From Eumeta japonica (taxonomy: Eukaryota > Arthropoda > Insecta > Lepidoptera > Psychidae): 64,000 bases of DNA. The stretch's first letter is position 1; every line of letters starts with the position of its first letter. Made by a program: the position numbers and the translations under genes. Location: the NCBI GenBank assembly GCA_005406025.1, contig BGZK01001037.1:1-64000 (forward strand), given 5' to 3'. The notes under the pieces are model-generated. The model did no database searches. It was not told the origin of the DNA and worked only from the letters and a program-made list of their open reading frames with translations. Shown here one piece after another: positions 24,371 through 36,764 of this stretch.

Positions 24371-25860
24371 ATATAGAACATAAATAAGGCCTGTTTTAAA
24401 AATGCAATCGGTATAGCCGCCCCCAATCAAAGACCAGAAATTGCGTGCGAAAGGAGGGTGTCGATAACTTTACGCAAAAAATGTAATGACGAAACTTGTG
24501 TGCTGGCGGACCCGGACGATATGCCTGGCAATAAACACTTCCGCGCCACTTCCCTTGATGTTGTTCATCGTGATCAAAAAAATTGTATACACCGATGGCG
24601 AAAGTTCTTCAATAAATATCTCATTTGGGAATCTACTCATCAAAATGGCGATATCACACACATCTATATTTGTAAAGGATATATAAAATCATAGTTATCT
24701 TAAACATTGCATAAGGGAGCTTATGGCATGGTTCATGTACAACAATTATTGCAGGAAATATGTTTTGATTAGATGTGGACGAAATGGATACTTGTGAAGT
24801 TATATACGCAATACCTACAATCTGTGAATGCTGATTTCTTATGACAACAATGTTCCAAACGGTCTCCAAGGTCGAAGAATCATATGTACTATTATTTACA
24901 TAAAATGAAATAGATATACGAAACGTACAGAAGAATTTGATAAAATTCTTTGATCACCTTTAAACGCCAATGAACTGGATTGGCCGAAAGCATACCAACA
25001 ACATCTGGAAAAGTATTAGTGAAGCGCATAGCAATTAATTTGACAAAAAATTAATATTTTCTCTGCATTATGTATGTATATAATAATAATAAATATAGTA
25101 TTTGAAACGAATTAACGAATTTGATTTCAGTAATTTATTTTATTGTTTAAACTACTGATAAAACCGATGTTTAAATCTCATTATCGATGTTTTTCCTATA
25201 TATATATATACCATGATTACTTTGTCTTTTTACTGTCGAGACTCCCCGGTAGTTTGTACCTACCTAATTTCTTACACGGAAAGAGAAACATTTTTCGATC
25301 AAGGAAATATTTTCTGATACGTAGACGAAAAAACTATCATGAGTGAAGCAAATATCCCGTGTATTGAGATCTTTTTTTTTTCCTGCGGAAATACATTTAC
25401 AAGGATATTTTCCACCGAGAAGACGTACGGAAAAAAACCTGCTTCCGATTTTCTCCTCGCGGTCACAAAATTTAATAACAACGAAAGCTAAAAAAAATAC
25501 AGATTAAAATTGAAGTGATATCGGTCGTTTGAGCGGCGTCTGCACACGGACGGATTACAGCCACCGTCTTTGGGAGTGAAGTAATAAACCCAGCTTAAAG
25601 TGGGTTTACGTTTGATGCCTACCTTCTGCCTGATATTTCGTTGACAAAGGTATTACGAAAAAAGCCGTCAATTACAAAATGCGCGCTCGTCGCGACGCCG
25701 AAGAAATGAAGCATCCTCTGTTATTAGTGTCGTCTATGTTTTCTTATAATATTATGCTATTATTGCTGCTAAGTTTTCTTTGAGTATGATAGTCGTGTCG
25801 TAGCAATCTTTCAGTATAATAGTTCAACAATCTTATACGTGAAAACTTCGGAAAATTGAA
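24371..25860. other. Non-coding stretch
   Basis: No gene recognised. Overlapping short frames at 24458-24694 on both strands show no family resemblance. Short TA run at 25197-25211. Confidence 0.45.
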
Positions 25861-25864
25861 AGAA

Positions 25865-26880
25865 AAGCATATATTTCTTATTATACTTTTTCAAAGCACA
25901 TTTTCCAATACACATCAGAAACCTCTTTGACATCTTTTTCAAATGTAGTCGTTGAATCTTCCAGTGATGAAAATAGTATTCTCTTGCGTTGATTTTTTAA
26001 TGTGGGAAACAAAAAAAATTACTCTGTGACAAACCGGGACTATAAGAAGGGTAACTCATAAGTTTGACCGATGTGCTGTCTAGAAAATCTCTTATTTTGA
26101 GCGTCGAGTGCACGGACGCGTTGTCGTGGTGAAGCATTAGGTCACACAGGCTGGTGTTCGATCGCTCGCTGCTCACGGCAGTAAAAAATTCTGGAGAACA
26201 TTTGGTAACATACCGTCTAGCATTGATACTACTTTGATCTCTTAAGCATACCGACACCATATATAGCTGTCGAAGAAAAAAAAAACTCGCCATCGGAATT
26301 TTGCCTGCACTTTTCGCTTGCTTAGTTTTTGTAGACGTTGGTTCATTTCGAAACAGCAGTGCGGTCGGCTGTCGCTTCCTTTCTGGATCGTGCTGATAAA
26401 TTTATGGTTCATCACCCTTACTATATCGTAAACGCGCCGAGACGAGCTTACACCAATTTTTTTCTATTGTATCTCGGCACCATTCTACGACCTGTTTCTG
26501 AGCCCGCCTTTAACTGCGCCTTATTCAGCATGAAACTGTCCTCCTTACGCCAAAATTCCCCTGTAGAATTTCATGCACCCTTCCCGGTGCAATCTGCAGT
26601 ATATGCTAAATCTCTCGAATTAAATTTTCACTGTCAGCACGTTCTCTTCAAATGGGCCGTCAGAGGACGACCACTTCTTTCTTCATCCAGCCAAGTTATT
26701 TGACCGCGCTTAAATTCGTCGGACCAGCGGTAAACAAGCGCTTTAGGCAAAAGCCCTTCGTCTTTGAACACCTCTCGAAGTCCTTAATTCTTCTAAGTTT
26801 GATCGACATTTGACAAAAAGCCGTCACACAAATACGTTTTCGTTGTAGATTTATTTTTCAACGACACTATATATTTTAAT
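25865..26880 (-). mobile_element. Second, heavily decayed mariner
   Basis: Seen on the minus strand, in order from about 26860: VYRWSDEFKRG and SGRPLT (linker, 26750-26655); RRVYDIV (26450), the region before the first catalytic Asp; then LHHDNASVHSTLKIRDFL and SYPSYSPGLSQSNFF (26145-26010), covering the second and third catalytic positions; then a degraded C-terminus to about 25870. The D of SPDLAP is replaced by G, and multiple stops and frameshifts break it. The sequence is clearly different from the 15-kb mariner, so it is another subfamily. Terminal repeats were not resolved, so the boundaries are approximate. Confidence 0.88.
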
Positions 26881-27295
26881 TCCACTCGCAAAAAAAATTG
26901 TAGGGAAATTTGAATTTGTAATATCCATATTTCATCTCTTTCATAATCAATCATTTTTTAATCAGTAAAAACCAGCCAGTATTTTATTGTTAAGAACTGT
27001 TTTTCCCAAAATATTTTTCATGGCCTTGTAATTTTCCATTACAATTTACGTATAAATTATATAACTCTATGCTCAATAACTTTATTATGCAACTATAAGC
27101 TATGTAAGGTTTTGTTGGACATTTCATTTAAATTTCTAACAGGTTTCCTGAAATAAACTAAGCGAATCCAAACCAAGTAGGGTTTGGAGTCGCACACAGA
27201 AGTTTCTTTAGAAAAAACATAGGACGATTTATTCATTACACTGCATTTTTATATGCAATATATGCATTTTATAGTGCACGCGGTGAAATGTGATT
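26881..27295. other. AT-rich non-coding stretch
   Basis: Nothing recognised. Confidence 0.5.
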
Positions 27296-27299
27296 AAAG

Positions 27300-27580
27300 C
27301 TTTTCAAAATATACATAACTCGCCCGCGGCGCCGTCCGCATACAACGACATACAACGAATTCTCTTATCTTCTACATCGATCGATGACGTCATCAACCAT
27401 GATCCCGATCTCGCGCCCGTTCTCGATTCCATACCCAGAAAAAAAACATTTTCTCACATCGAAAGCGCACGTAATGCCACAAATGTTTTTGTTAATAAGA
27501 CGATCTCACTTCCGTTCTCGAGCTTGATCCCGATCCTGCTCGTAATTTCAATCCTGACCTTATATTGAGCTTGAATATCT
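27300..27580. repeat. CTCGATCC-rich repeat relic
   Basis: Imperfect reiterations of GATCCCGATCTCG, GTTCTCGATTCC and GATCCCGATCCTGCTCG resemble the CTCGAT-rich interior of the 371-970 repeat (about 525-620). The open frame of 92 codons here follows this repeat and has no domain. Confidence 0.4.
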
Positions 27581-27999
27581 CTTGAGTATATTTGTTAGCA
27601 ATAACCAATCGGCATAAGTAAACAGTTCGTTCTACGATCACGCAAATAAAGTCTCGAGCATAAGTTAGTATTTTTATAAATTTTAAACTATATGTTGTTC
27701 TGATATATAAACTATATTACTTTAACTCTGTTAACGTGCTATATTACTTAACGCTGTTCAGCCATTAAAGAGTGGTTGAGATACAAACATCTAAGCATAC
27801 AGACTCTCACATTTATAATATTAATAGGATAGTCCCGTTTTATATTTTTCAGGCACGGAGCCTAAGAAGTTACTTTTCGATATACATATTTAAAAAGTTA
27901 AACTTTTGGGTGAACAGCTCACCGCCTAAGCGGACTACAGCGGCATGGATATACGAGTATCTAGTCTGAAAACAAGCCAGAGTGCGTTAATCGCTTATT

Positions 28000-28660
28000 T
28001 ACAACCCGGGAGCGTGGCGAGCGCCGACCGCCGAGTGCCCCGGGATTCTAATGAACGCGGTACGTCCTCGGGAATTCTAATGAACCGTAGGAATTGTGAG
28101 GAGTTCTAATGAAGCGAGCGGAGCGCGATGCGGGCCTTTTCGTTCTCGAATCGAGTTCAGCGATTCGCACATAGTTGCGGTGCATCCGGGCCCGCCGCCG
28201 TCGCCGTCGGTCGCAGTGGGAAGTAATTTCACCGACTTCCGCCGGAAATATCTCTCCCGGAGGCGCTGCGACCTCCGACTAATCCGTTCGTTATTTCCGC
28301 AATCGAGCCGTTCGCGCGCCACCCGCCGCCCGGCGGACGCAACGACGGCGCCCACCTTCGGCCGCTCCGTGAAACTCGATCCGGGCGTTTACATTTCAAA
28401 GGTCGTCGGCGAGACGGTCTCTATTCGGAACCGCTCGAGATAACAAAACTCGGAAGCGCAGTTCCGCTTTCGTACTACGATTGGCACTTTAAAAATTCAA
28501 CGCAAACGCTTTTAGCGTGCTACTCGCGCCAATAAAATAACTCGAGCATCGAGAGCGCGCTCGAAGGAAGGTGCCGTGGGACGGCCCGCCCGCCCGCGCG
28601 CGGCGCTGTCGCCCCGACCCGGGAGATGGCGCCGCCGTCTCCCGACACACGGAAGGAGGA
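28000..28660. promoter_or_regulatory. GC-rich island
   Basis: Strong CpG-rich block with three near-repeats of a short phrase at its left edge: TTCTAATGAACGCGG (28047), TTCTAATGAACCGT (28075) and TTCTAATGAAGCGAG (28104). Both-strand frames (92 and 115 codons) overlap in the GC-rich core, and neither resembles a known protein. Inference: promoter/enhancer candidate or an unannotated first exon. Confidence 0.35.
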
Positions 28661-30100
28661 AGGATTTGCGTATCTATTTAACTTCGACATATTTACTTTA
28701 AATTAAAACGTGGCTTTGACCTATGAGATGTGCTGTTCTTGTTAAATATTTCATCATACTGTTTAACAGAAATAGAACTAACGAAAGGCCATAGTGACAT
28801 GACTTTTGATTACATTCCCCAGTTAATTTTAATGTATTTATGTATTAATGTTATTCATACAAATCAATTATAATAATTGCATTCGTTAAAACTAATAGGG
28901 TATCATAGGACACCCGATTGAAGCGAAACTTCTTAACGCACGCTTAATATGGAGGCCTAACTCACGAAAAATGAAACAACACGAAAGAACCCGAAAATGC
29001 GATGAACCTCATTGGCTGTTTAGAAAATGCCGTTGTACACGCGAATCAGAATCAATTGTGGTTGTAAAATAAAATAAATATAAAATATAGGATATGTCTT
29101 ACCGCTAAGTTGTTAAATAAAATAATAGAATACAAGTAAAACGGATATAGTATGAATTTTATATACAAATGAGATACTTAAGTATAGTACATCAAAACAT
29201 CAGTGTCTGATTGTTGGGTCTAAGTCTTAATTAAGTTTTAGCGATCCTCCGAGACGTTAACGCTTGGATCAAAATATTACCTACTATAACCGTTACCTCG
29301 CTACTCGCTAATACTTATATTAAACTTAAAGGGCCAATACTTATTTTTCATTAGTTATTGTTTACGTCAGGGGTTTTTTACATTTTTACTTTAATTTTTT
29401 TTTTTACGTACGAATATCGATACTGCGCATGTGCCATTAGGTATGAAAAAAAGTAGATACAGATTCTTAATATACATTTGGGGTTTTTTTCAGTATAACT
29501 TTAATGTAATGACTAACTCAAAATCAGGTATAGTTAAAGTAAGCGGTTCATCGATAATAAATTAATAAAAATTCGTTGAATGAAAATTGTATATTGCCCG
29601 AAAATTTTGTTTCTTTTTAATCTATTTCTTTTAGTTTTTTTTTTAAATCGTCCAATTTTTATGTTGAAAAATCGAGTGTAGTATTAAATCTGTCATCAGT
29701 TCTTCGAAAATTAATGTAATGTTTTAAATATGCTTAATAATAAAAAATGAATGTTTATCAAAATAACAACTTACGGTGAGTTCCACCGAAAAGATGAAAA
29801 TGCTAATAGCTAATTTCACCTTACGATTTGATGGAATGTATGAACAATCTGTCAAATCTAACGTTTAACGTTTACAAATTGCGTTTTCTCTTTTGCTGCA
29901 ATCCGCCGTTAGTAATGTAATCAATTTTCTGTTAGTAGTCACCCACGTCATACGGAAACGTTGATATCGCAACGAAAAAACAAACATTTCATTACAAGTT
30001 CTTCGTGAATGAGTCACTGATTACCGAGTCTTTGATTTCGAAACAAGGAAAACTGAGACGAGACCGAACCATTTTCAACGATTAGCAACAAAAAAAGTTT
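28661..30100. other. AT-rich non-coding stretch
   Basis: Nothing recognised. Confidence 0.5.
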
Positions 30101-30103
30101 CTC

Positions 30104-30440
30104 TTGACCCTCCAATCGCGGTTATTTATAGCCTTGCCCATTTTGAACGTGACACCTCTTCGCCGAACGCATTCGTTGTCTATGCCTACACGATCGCAGT
30201 CTATGGACGGGGCGAGGAGCGCGGGAATATTCATAAAGCGGGGTGCTCAGCACTCGGCTTCCGGTGCGGTTATCGGTGGGCTCGTGAAAGAGTCTGCGTA
30301 CTTAGCGGGCGGCGTGACGAGGAGAGATCGTCGCCTTTGAGCGTCTACGGCCCGGCTTTACGGCAATATATCCAGTGCCGTTTCATCGAATCGTCCCTTC
30401 ATAGATAGATCGGGCGCATGTTGCGAGACCACATCGGCTG
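30104..30440. promoter_or_regulatory. GC-rich block, possible regulatory element
   Basis: Contains GGTTATTTATAGCC, ATATTCATAAAGCGGGG (30228) and CGGCCCGGCTTTACGG. A 78-codon frame without a domain overlaps it. Inferred from composition and motif resemblance to the other islands. Confidence 0.3.
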
Positions 30441-30894
30441 AAGTTAGAAATACACGTCTAAGTGCTTAGGTTAATACTAAATATTTATTACGTAACTTCA
30501 CTTCGTGTTCTTTTCCAGTTTTAATCTAGGGAATTTATTAATTAGAAGATTGCTATCCTGACGCTTCTTAATAACTTCTTTAGCGAATAATAATATACTG
30601 GTGTCTAAAAACAACTACTGTTTCTTTGTTTTCGACAAATAAATATTTTGAATTCAACGGATATGTATTCAAAACTCTTGTATCGATTTTGTGGTATTTG
30701 TTCATGCGATTTCCATAATATCTAAGTGCACAAACAGGCATTGTAACATTGATCTATGACATAGTGGATACTCATTAGCACCAGTTGTCTTAAACGTTTT
30801 AAATGTTACATCTATAACAATTATCTGGGTAGTTATTTCTCCCACGCGCATTCATTTTCAGACTGGGGACAATCGAAGAGGCTCTTATTGCTTA

Positions 30895-31510
30895 CTAGCG
30901 GTCACCCGCCCGCTTCGCCGGGTGTAAATTAAAATTAAGCTATTTTTTATTATTCAAATGTGCCCCCGCTATTGCTACCGTGGACATAGTTTATAATGAA
31001 TTCCATCATCTTCTATATCGGCCGAATTAGCTGTCAATTCTGCTCCGCATCACCATTTTATTCTCTATGTATAATAATATTAAAAAATTATTAATTACAT
31101 TTAGCTCGGACTATAATTTCTTGCCAAATTTCAAACCTGCAGAAATCGTCTTTCATAATAAAAAAAAATCGTCGTTCGTAATAAAAATAAAAGCTAGATA
31201 ACAATATTTTATATTCATCTTACGCGTATATTTTACGCCACGCGAAGCGAGCGGGGGACAGCTATTTGTGGGTAAATTCCGACATGCCAAAAAATATTTT
31301 TTTATCAAGTTTCAAACCTGCAGGAGCTATAAGATTAAGCATTTTCAATTGTTTTTTTTTTAATATTTGACGCCCCCGCACTGCCCTCAGTGGGTGGAAT
31401 TTCATAAAATTTATTCTCGATTGCGCTCGAAATCACAAAAACAAAATTTTCGCAATGTTTCAAACCTGCAGGGGATTAAAAAGTTAAAAGTGATAAATAT
31501 AGCTGTTACC
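30895..31510 (-). mobile_element. Helitron-like repeat with internal reiterated units
   Basis: The + strand opens ACTAGCGGTCACCCGCCCG and then CTTCGCCGGG, the same terminus as at 371. CATCATCTTCTATATCGGCC is shared with 480-500. The phrase TTTCAAACCTGCAG recurs at about 31130, 31311 and 31459, showing degenerate internal units. No coding. Confidence 0.5.
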
Positions 31511-32206
31511 TGTTCGCTTCGTTGATCATTCTTAATTTTAATAAATAATAGTAGATAACAATAAATATGAATAAGTATATTTTAATATTGAAAACGAATT
31601 GCAGCTTAAATATGCAATTAATTATTTTCATAGATTAAAGATAGAAGATTTAAACAATAATAATGATGATTGTAATAAAAAAGAAATCTAATAGAATACG
31701 GACAATTAAAAAATTTAATTTGTCTCATTTTCCTCTTCGACGTAGAATATCTCAATAATGGACAAATCGAACACATGAAAATGAAAAGGGGAGATATCAT
31801 CATCCAACTCTACCCAGTTTCCATAAAAACATATTGCGTGCGGAATAATGTAGGTCTAGTGAAATATTAATAATAAACAGAAAAATATTGAATTTAATTT
31901 AATTGATTTTTAAGAGAGGTTAGGTGTATACCTTACTTGTCCAAGTTTAATAAACATGCCCAATACTTTATCTTCATCGCGGATTATAATAAAATGTTTA
32001 TAGCCATCATTAATTGAAATATTAATTCCATAGTGGGTAGTGAATAAATAGTCTACATAGCCAGAAATGTGGATAACTTGACTGTGGAAGCTATTGTACA
32101 TGAATGATGCAATCATTCATTCATTTTAATAAAATACCGTAGGACTAATCGATCTTATATATGGGTTAACATTTGCGCTATCACACGTTCTTGATGTGTA
32201 CCAATT
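31511..32206. other. AT-rich non-coding stretch
   Basis: Nothing recognised. Confidence 0.45.
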
Positions 32207-32270
32207 TTCATCAAGATTGGTCAAGCCGTTCTTGAGTTATAGGAAGACATACAGACAGACAGATAAAAAT
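32207..32270 (+). repeat. Retroelement/Helitron tail-like fragment
   Basis: TTTTCATCAAGATTGGTCAA followed by GCCGTTCTTGAGTTATA and ACATACAGACAGACAGAT is a stock phrase of insect dispersed repeats. The class is not resolved. Confidence 0.5.
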
Positions 32271-32689
32271 GAAAAAAACAGTATAAGATGAATCACTGAA
32301 TCATAAAACGATTATTTATCACAAAATTAGATGAAAAAAAATGTACAAAATAGAACCAATAGATTTATAAAGTTATTTTTTAAACTTTAGTTACTTGTTC
32401 TGTTGGCTTCTAATGGTATTATACATTTTTCAGCTTCGTTACTTCAATAAATTATTACATCATATTTATTAGAAAGCCAATTCTAAAATAGCACCCAATA
32501 ATAAATCGTTTAACGAGTCATTCTGTAATGTAGCTGTACCATAAATTTATTAATAGCTATATACAAATTATTTATTTATATTGTTGTATTCCAATATCAG
32601 CGCATTCGAAATAATTTTAAAATAAACAAATTTTATACCCAAGTTCGCCATATTAAAAAAAAAACGAAAAGCCTTCTAATTTCAACTCC

Positions 32690-32930
32690 ACTCGCGAAAT
32701 GAGTCTCACGCCATAATCTCGTAGCGTCCTGCTGCCGATTTAATTTCGGCCCCCCGAGCGGCGCGCACCCGCTGCCCGCTTCGTACGCCGTTCAGAATAG
32801 GGTACCTGAAAATTTTTAGTAGCTTACGGCACCTGATTTTGTACTCGACCGGGAAGCGGCTAGTTTATCGGAACTCGGTCTGAGACAACCCGGGAACATC
32901 ACGCCTCGATTCTTACAAGACGAGGCGAAT
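32690..32930. promoter_or_regulatory. GC-rich block, possible regulatory element
   Basis: CCCCCGAGCGGCGCGCACCC and neighbouring CpG-rich sequence with TTTAATTTCGGCC. No coding frame. Composition only. Confidence 0.25.
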
Positions 32931-33589
32931 GTCGTGACTGTTGCTAAATATAATTAATATAAAAATCACGTACGAGACATAGTTTAATATTGGCTTTCGT
33001 TTAATCAGCATTGAAATTATTAAAACGCTATATTATTACGGAAGTTGATCGAACATGAAAAAGTAATTCGATGCCGATTGGTCATGTAAATGAAACTGTA
33101 CTTGGACCTTCTGACGCGAAATTAGTTTCAACATCTGATGATTTACTTTATTTATCGTTGTCAGAGTATATAAGTCACGTTTTTGATTATAAAATTCGCG
33201 AAGAAATCGAACATCTATTGTAGCTTAAGAATTTTTTCTAAGTCCTTTTTAATACAGTTTTTCACAACTATACATATTACTGTGTCTCACGTATTGATCC
33301 CAATATTGCTTCTATGGGTTATGAATTACTTCGCTTAATGCGGTATATCATTTCAGACAACGATTAATTTCTTATACTCAATGAAATCCTAATGCATATT
33401 GATAATTATACGACTTCTAAGCAAGATAATAATTGTCAGTTCAAATTTATATAGTCCCACTGCAGGAATATATCGTGCCGCATTTTTTTTAAACTATAGT
33501 TCGTTGACTGTTAGTCTTTTAATGGCCGGGTAGCAGTACGGGTTGGAGATTGCGAACATTCGTTGTTATATGTGCGGTGTCAACGTCCA

Positions 33590-34040
33590 GGACTGACGAA
33601 GTAATGTGCCCTCTAAACCGTGAAGCGAGTACTTTAACCTGATTTAAGTTAAAACTCATCGGTTAATTCGTCCGCGGCAGAGCTTCGACCCGGTACAGTA
33701 CAAAACACGAAACTCTGCCGCTCTGAATTGTCTGCGAATGATGCAATACGCAGGTCCAACGCTCCTCGATCCTTGTTTCTTCTCCCCGCTTCCTAATTTA
33801 CGCTATTGTGATGCTTTCGCGACTAACTTTACAGCGGCAGAGTTTCGTGCGTTGTAGTGTGTACATCCTGATCGAGCCGTGAAGGTTCAATGTTCGTAAG
33901 CGTCACCCTTGAACCAAAAGGTTCCTGATCCGATCTTGACCACGACCGATTAACCGACGAGTTTTCAACTTAAACCGCTCACTCTATGCCTCAGAGAGCA
34001 CGTTAGGACTTCGATCCCGAAATACATCATCACGACATTG
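33590..34040. repeat. Nested foldback element
   Basis: Outer arms: TTTAAGTTAAAACTCATCGG and on to 33674 pair with CCGACGAGTTTTCAACTTAA within 33943-33974. Inner arms: CACGAAACTCTGCCGCT (33706-33722) pairs exactly with AGCGGCAGAGTTTCGTG (33833-33849). The concentric symmetry marks a foldback/MITE-like element of about 330-450 bp. No coding. Confidence 0.8.
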
Positions 34041-34664
34041 ACGCTAACGAGCGTCATCAGCGTCCCATCTGCACTAGGACAGCGTGAGATTCTTGACGCG
34101 CAAGGCCCTGTACATCAAAGCCCAAACGATTGTGGCAGCATATGCCGCTGTCACAGAACACCATTTAAGGGAGAACCACCATGAAATAGACAGCCTATCA
34201 AGTGGCCACTTTAAATATGTCTATAATCAGAATGTAACTAATACGGGAATACTGTCTATGTGCGCGTTATTCCCCTCCCCGCTGTCGCTGTAGTGTGGCG
34301 TCCCTTCGGTCACCAGTGCGCCACCGGCCGTCTAATAAGTAAGATAGATGGATAGTTAGACACGCGCTAAATTTTGAAATACTCTCCGCTTACCAAGTTA
34401 GTTGCCGCGTGATTTTTGTATGTATTGTAAAGGTCTTTGTACTAAAGTGAACGTCGTTATATTACTATTTGTTGGTATCATACTCATTTATTAATTGTAT
34501 ATTAAATTGAAGATTATATGATAATATTGCCAAATTCGTATATTTCTACGAATTGGACGTGCATGATCCCTTTGAAATGGACATGTCTATTTCAAAGGAC
34601 TATATTTCATTTCAAAGTAACAGTATATGCATAACATACATACAAACTTTTATTTTGTTATAGA

Positions 34665-35165
34665 CAAATAACAATGCGAAAAAGAGATTGAAAGATCGAC
34701 GATGACATCAAAGAGGCGGTCGAGGAGGTGACAGTCAAAAAGAGAAAATTATTCGAAGTATTGCAAGGGATAGAGATGTCTCAAAATCATTTCTACACAA
34801 AATTGTACTAAAGGGTTAAAGACGGAGAAACTTTTGAGTATAAAAGAAACATCGGTAATCGAATTTTTTTTATATCCGAACAGTAATTATTAGCCTCGTA
34901 CTTAAAGACGGCATCTAAAATGTGCCACGGCTTGACCAAAATTCAAACACGGGAATTAGCTATTGGAATACAAATAATAAGGCTGGTACTCATTGGCTTG
35001 AAGATTTTATGTACATATAGACATTCACAGTTGTCTTTACGCTGACGAGAAAATACGTCTCTGAGTCGCGCATCAGGCTTTAATAAAAGTAGTGCTTCTA
35101 TCTTTTACAGCAATTTAGAAGCACTGTACAAAAAATATAAGTTCCCACTGACTAAAGTTTGTGCC
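34665..35165 (+). pseudogene. pogo/Tigger-type transposase relic (N-terminal half)
   Basis: Seen in shifting + frames: an N-terminal block IKEAVEEVTVKKRK (34708-34750) followed by a helix-turn-helix-like part, then EYLKTASK-type sequence read as YLKTASKMCHGLTKIQTREL (about 34898-34957). Next come HSQLSLR-ENTSLSRASGFNK (35021-35082) and SNLEALYKKYKFPLTKV (about 35109-35160). Known: this order (psq/CENP-B-type DNA-binding domains, then the hinge before the DDE core) is that of Tc1/mariner-superfamily pogo/Tigger transposases and the host genes derived from them. The DDE catalytic core is absent and several frameshifts and stops break it, so it is a relic rather than a domesticated gene. Confidence 0.8.
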
Positions 35166-35279
35166 TGGTCATAGCAGACGTATATGTGGTTACTTTCAAA
35201 CAACAAATCGGTTTTTTTCCGATTTTGTGTACATGCCTATTGCAAAAATAGTGAATGCTTTTCACACGTGCGAAAATTT

Positions 35280-35640
35280 GTCGTGATAATTTAACGCACG
35301 AGTGTAAACGCGTGCAGCGCGCGTTGGACGCTCAATCGCCTACCCTGAGACGGCTGTAACGCGAGACTTAATTCTAATAACGGAATAACGGCAAAGTCCC
35401 GAACACCTAGACACGCAGCCGTATTGGATTGCAAAGCCCCTCGGATGCGGGGCGCCAGCGGCGCATTCGGACGACCGGCCCGCTATTGCCGGCCCGAGCA
35501 ACGATAAAGGTCAATTAGGTTTCGGACTCCGCCGGCGTTATTGATCCGTGACGCGGTGTACGGACTTTAGACTCGTTTAGGTTCTAATTATCCGGAAAGT
35601 GCCGATATTAAGTCTTCGGCGATAGTGCGTTAAAGATGGC
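35280..35640. promoter_or_regulatory. GC-rich block with dense transcription-factor-like sites
   Basis: ACGATAAAGGTCAATTAGG at 35501-35519 combines a posterior-Hox/caudal-like ATAAA, a nuclear-receptor half site AGGTCA and a homeodomain core CAATTAG. TTCTAATTATCCGG lies at 35581-35594. There is no open frame. Inference: enhancer candidate. Confidence 0.35.
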
Positions 35641-36187
35641 ATCTACGCGTAATAATAAACTTTTTGAGTGTAATTTCACTGTATTTCAGTTTCGATAAAA
35701 CAAGTTTCTTACCGAGCGACGAGATATTTAGTGGTAGAAATTACGAATCGACATAAGATTAGAGTGTAACATTTTTGCTGATGAATTTGGAAATTCACTT
35801 CTTATATTTTACTCCTAGATATACGATTATATTACAAAAGACACTGTTGAAGCGGTTCAAATGCAAGAATGAAAGGAAATGGTTTTTTAATGATAGTTCG
35901 ATAATGAGACAACGATCCAAACTTGATAAGCAGCTGATCAATTCATTATTTCATAATAGATACCAAAGCACACTCTAAAAATGAATTGAAACAAACGTAT
36001 GTCGTAGTATTTTTTAAAACGAAACTTATAAATTATCGTCAAGAATATGATTAATATAGAGCCATTATTTTCAAACCTTTTGTAGAGTTCAAGAAAACTA
36101 TTCGAAGTGTTTAACTGCAGTTTAACTTTTAAGACAGTTTACATTTACCGATAACGGTCGCTTTTATAATTACGTACGTCACGTTAT

Positions 36188-36235
36188 CGTGGCCGCCGAC
36201 GTCCACGGTAAAATCTCTTTTATGATTTTTATACC
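36188..36235 (+). repeat. Outlying partial unit of the GGACGTCC repeat
   Basis: GTGGCCGCCGACGTCCACGG followed by TAAAATC resembles the GCCGTGGACGTCCACGGCAT start of the repeat at 36780, 590 bp away. Confidence 0.5.
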
Positions 36236-36764
36236 GTAGGCTAGACGTTCAAAAACATTTGTGCAATATAATGGAAGAGTGCGGACGTCTTGGTCAATAA
36301 TCGACTTCGGTTGCGTTTTCTATATTTACTGTATTTTAAACGTGAAATCCGCTAAACAACGATAAGGTTTTGTCGGCATCTGTTACTAAAAGTGAAATAT
36401 TTTATGAAACATTAATAGAAGTAACATTGTATATAATATTCGAAAAATTGAATGAAGATGCAGATGCATTTTTCAATTACTATCCTACAAACGAGATCTC
36501 ATCTCTACCAATTCAATTAAAGTAGTAACATCATATTTAAATATCTTTTTTAAATATTAAAATAAAAAAATAACTAGTAGGTAGGATCGCGAAAAGTAAG
36601 TGTACCGAGTTGCGACAGGAATGCTTGGGCCCAAACGTGCGGGAGGCGGGCGGGTGCAAATGCGTGACGCACTCGTATTCCAATATGAATCCTTGTAGCT
36701 ACGCACTACATCTCAAAAATATCGCGACCATTTTATAGGGGAAGAGAACTCCTACGATAACGCC

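Noticed and set aside
26338..26703. 121-codon forward open frame
   Set aside because: It is antisense to the second mariner; the minus strand reads VYRWSDEFKRG and SGRPLT.
28077..28443. Overlapping 92- and 115-codon frames on opposite strands
   Set aside because: Both are Arg/Pro/Ser-rich and arise from stop-poor GC-rich DNA; no family resemblance.
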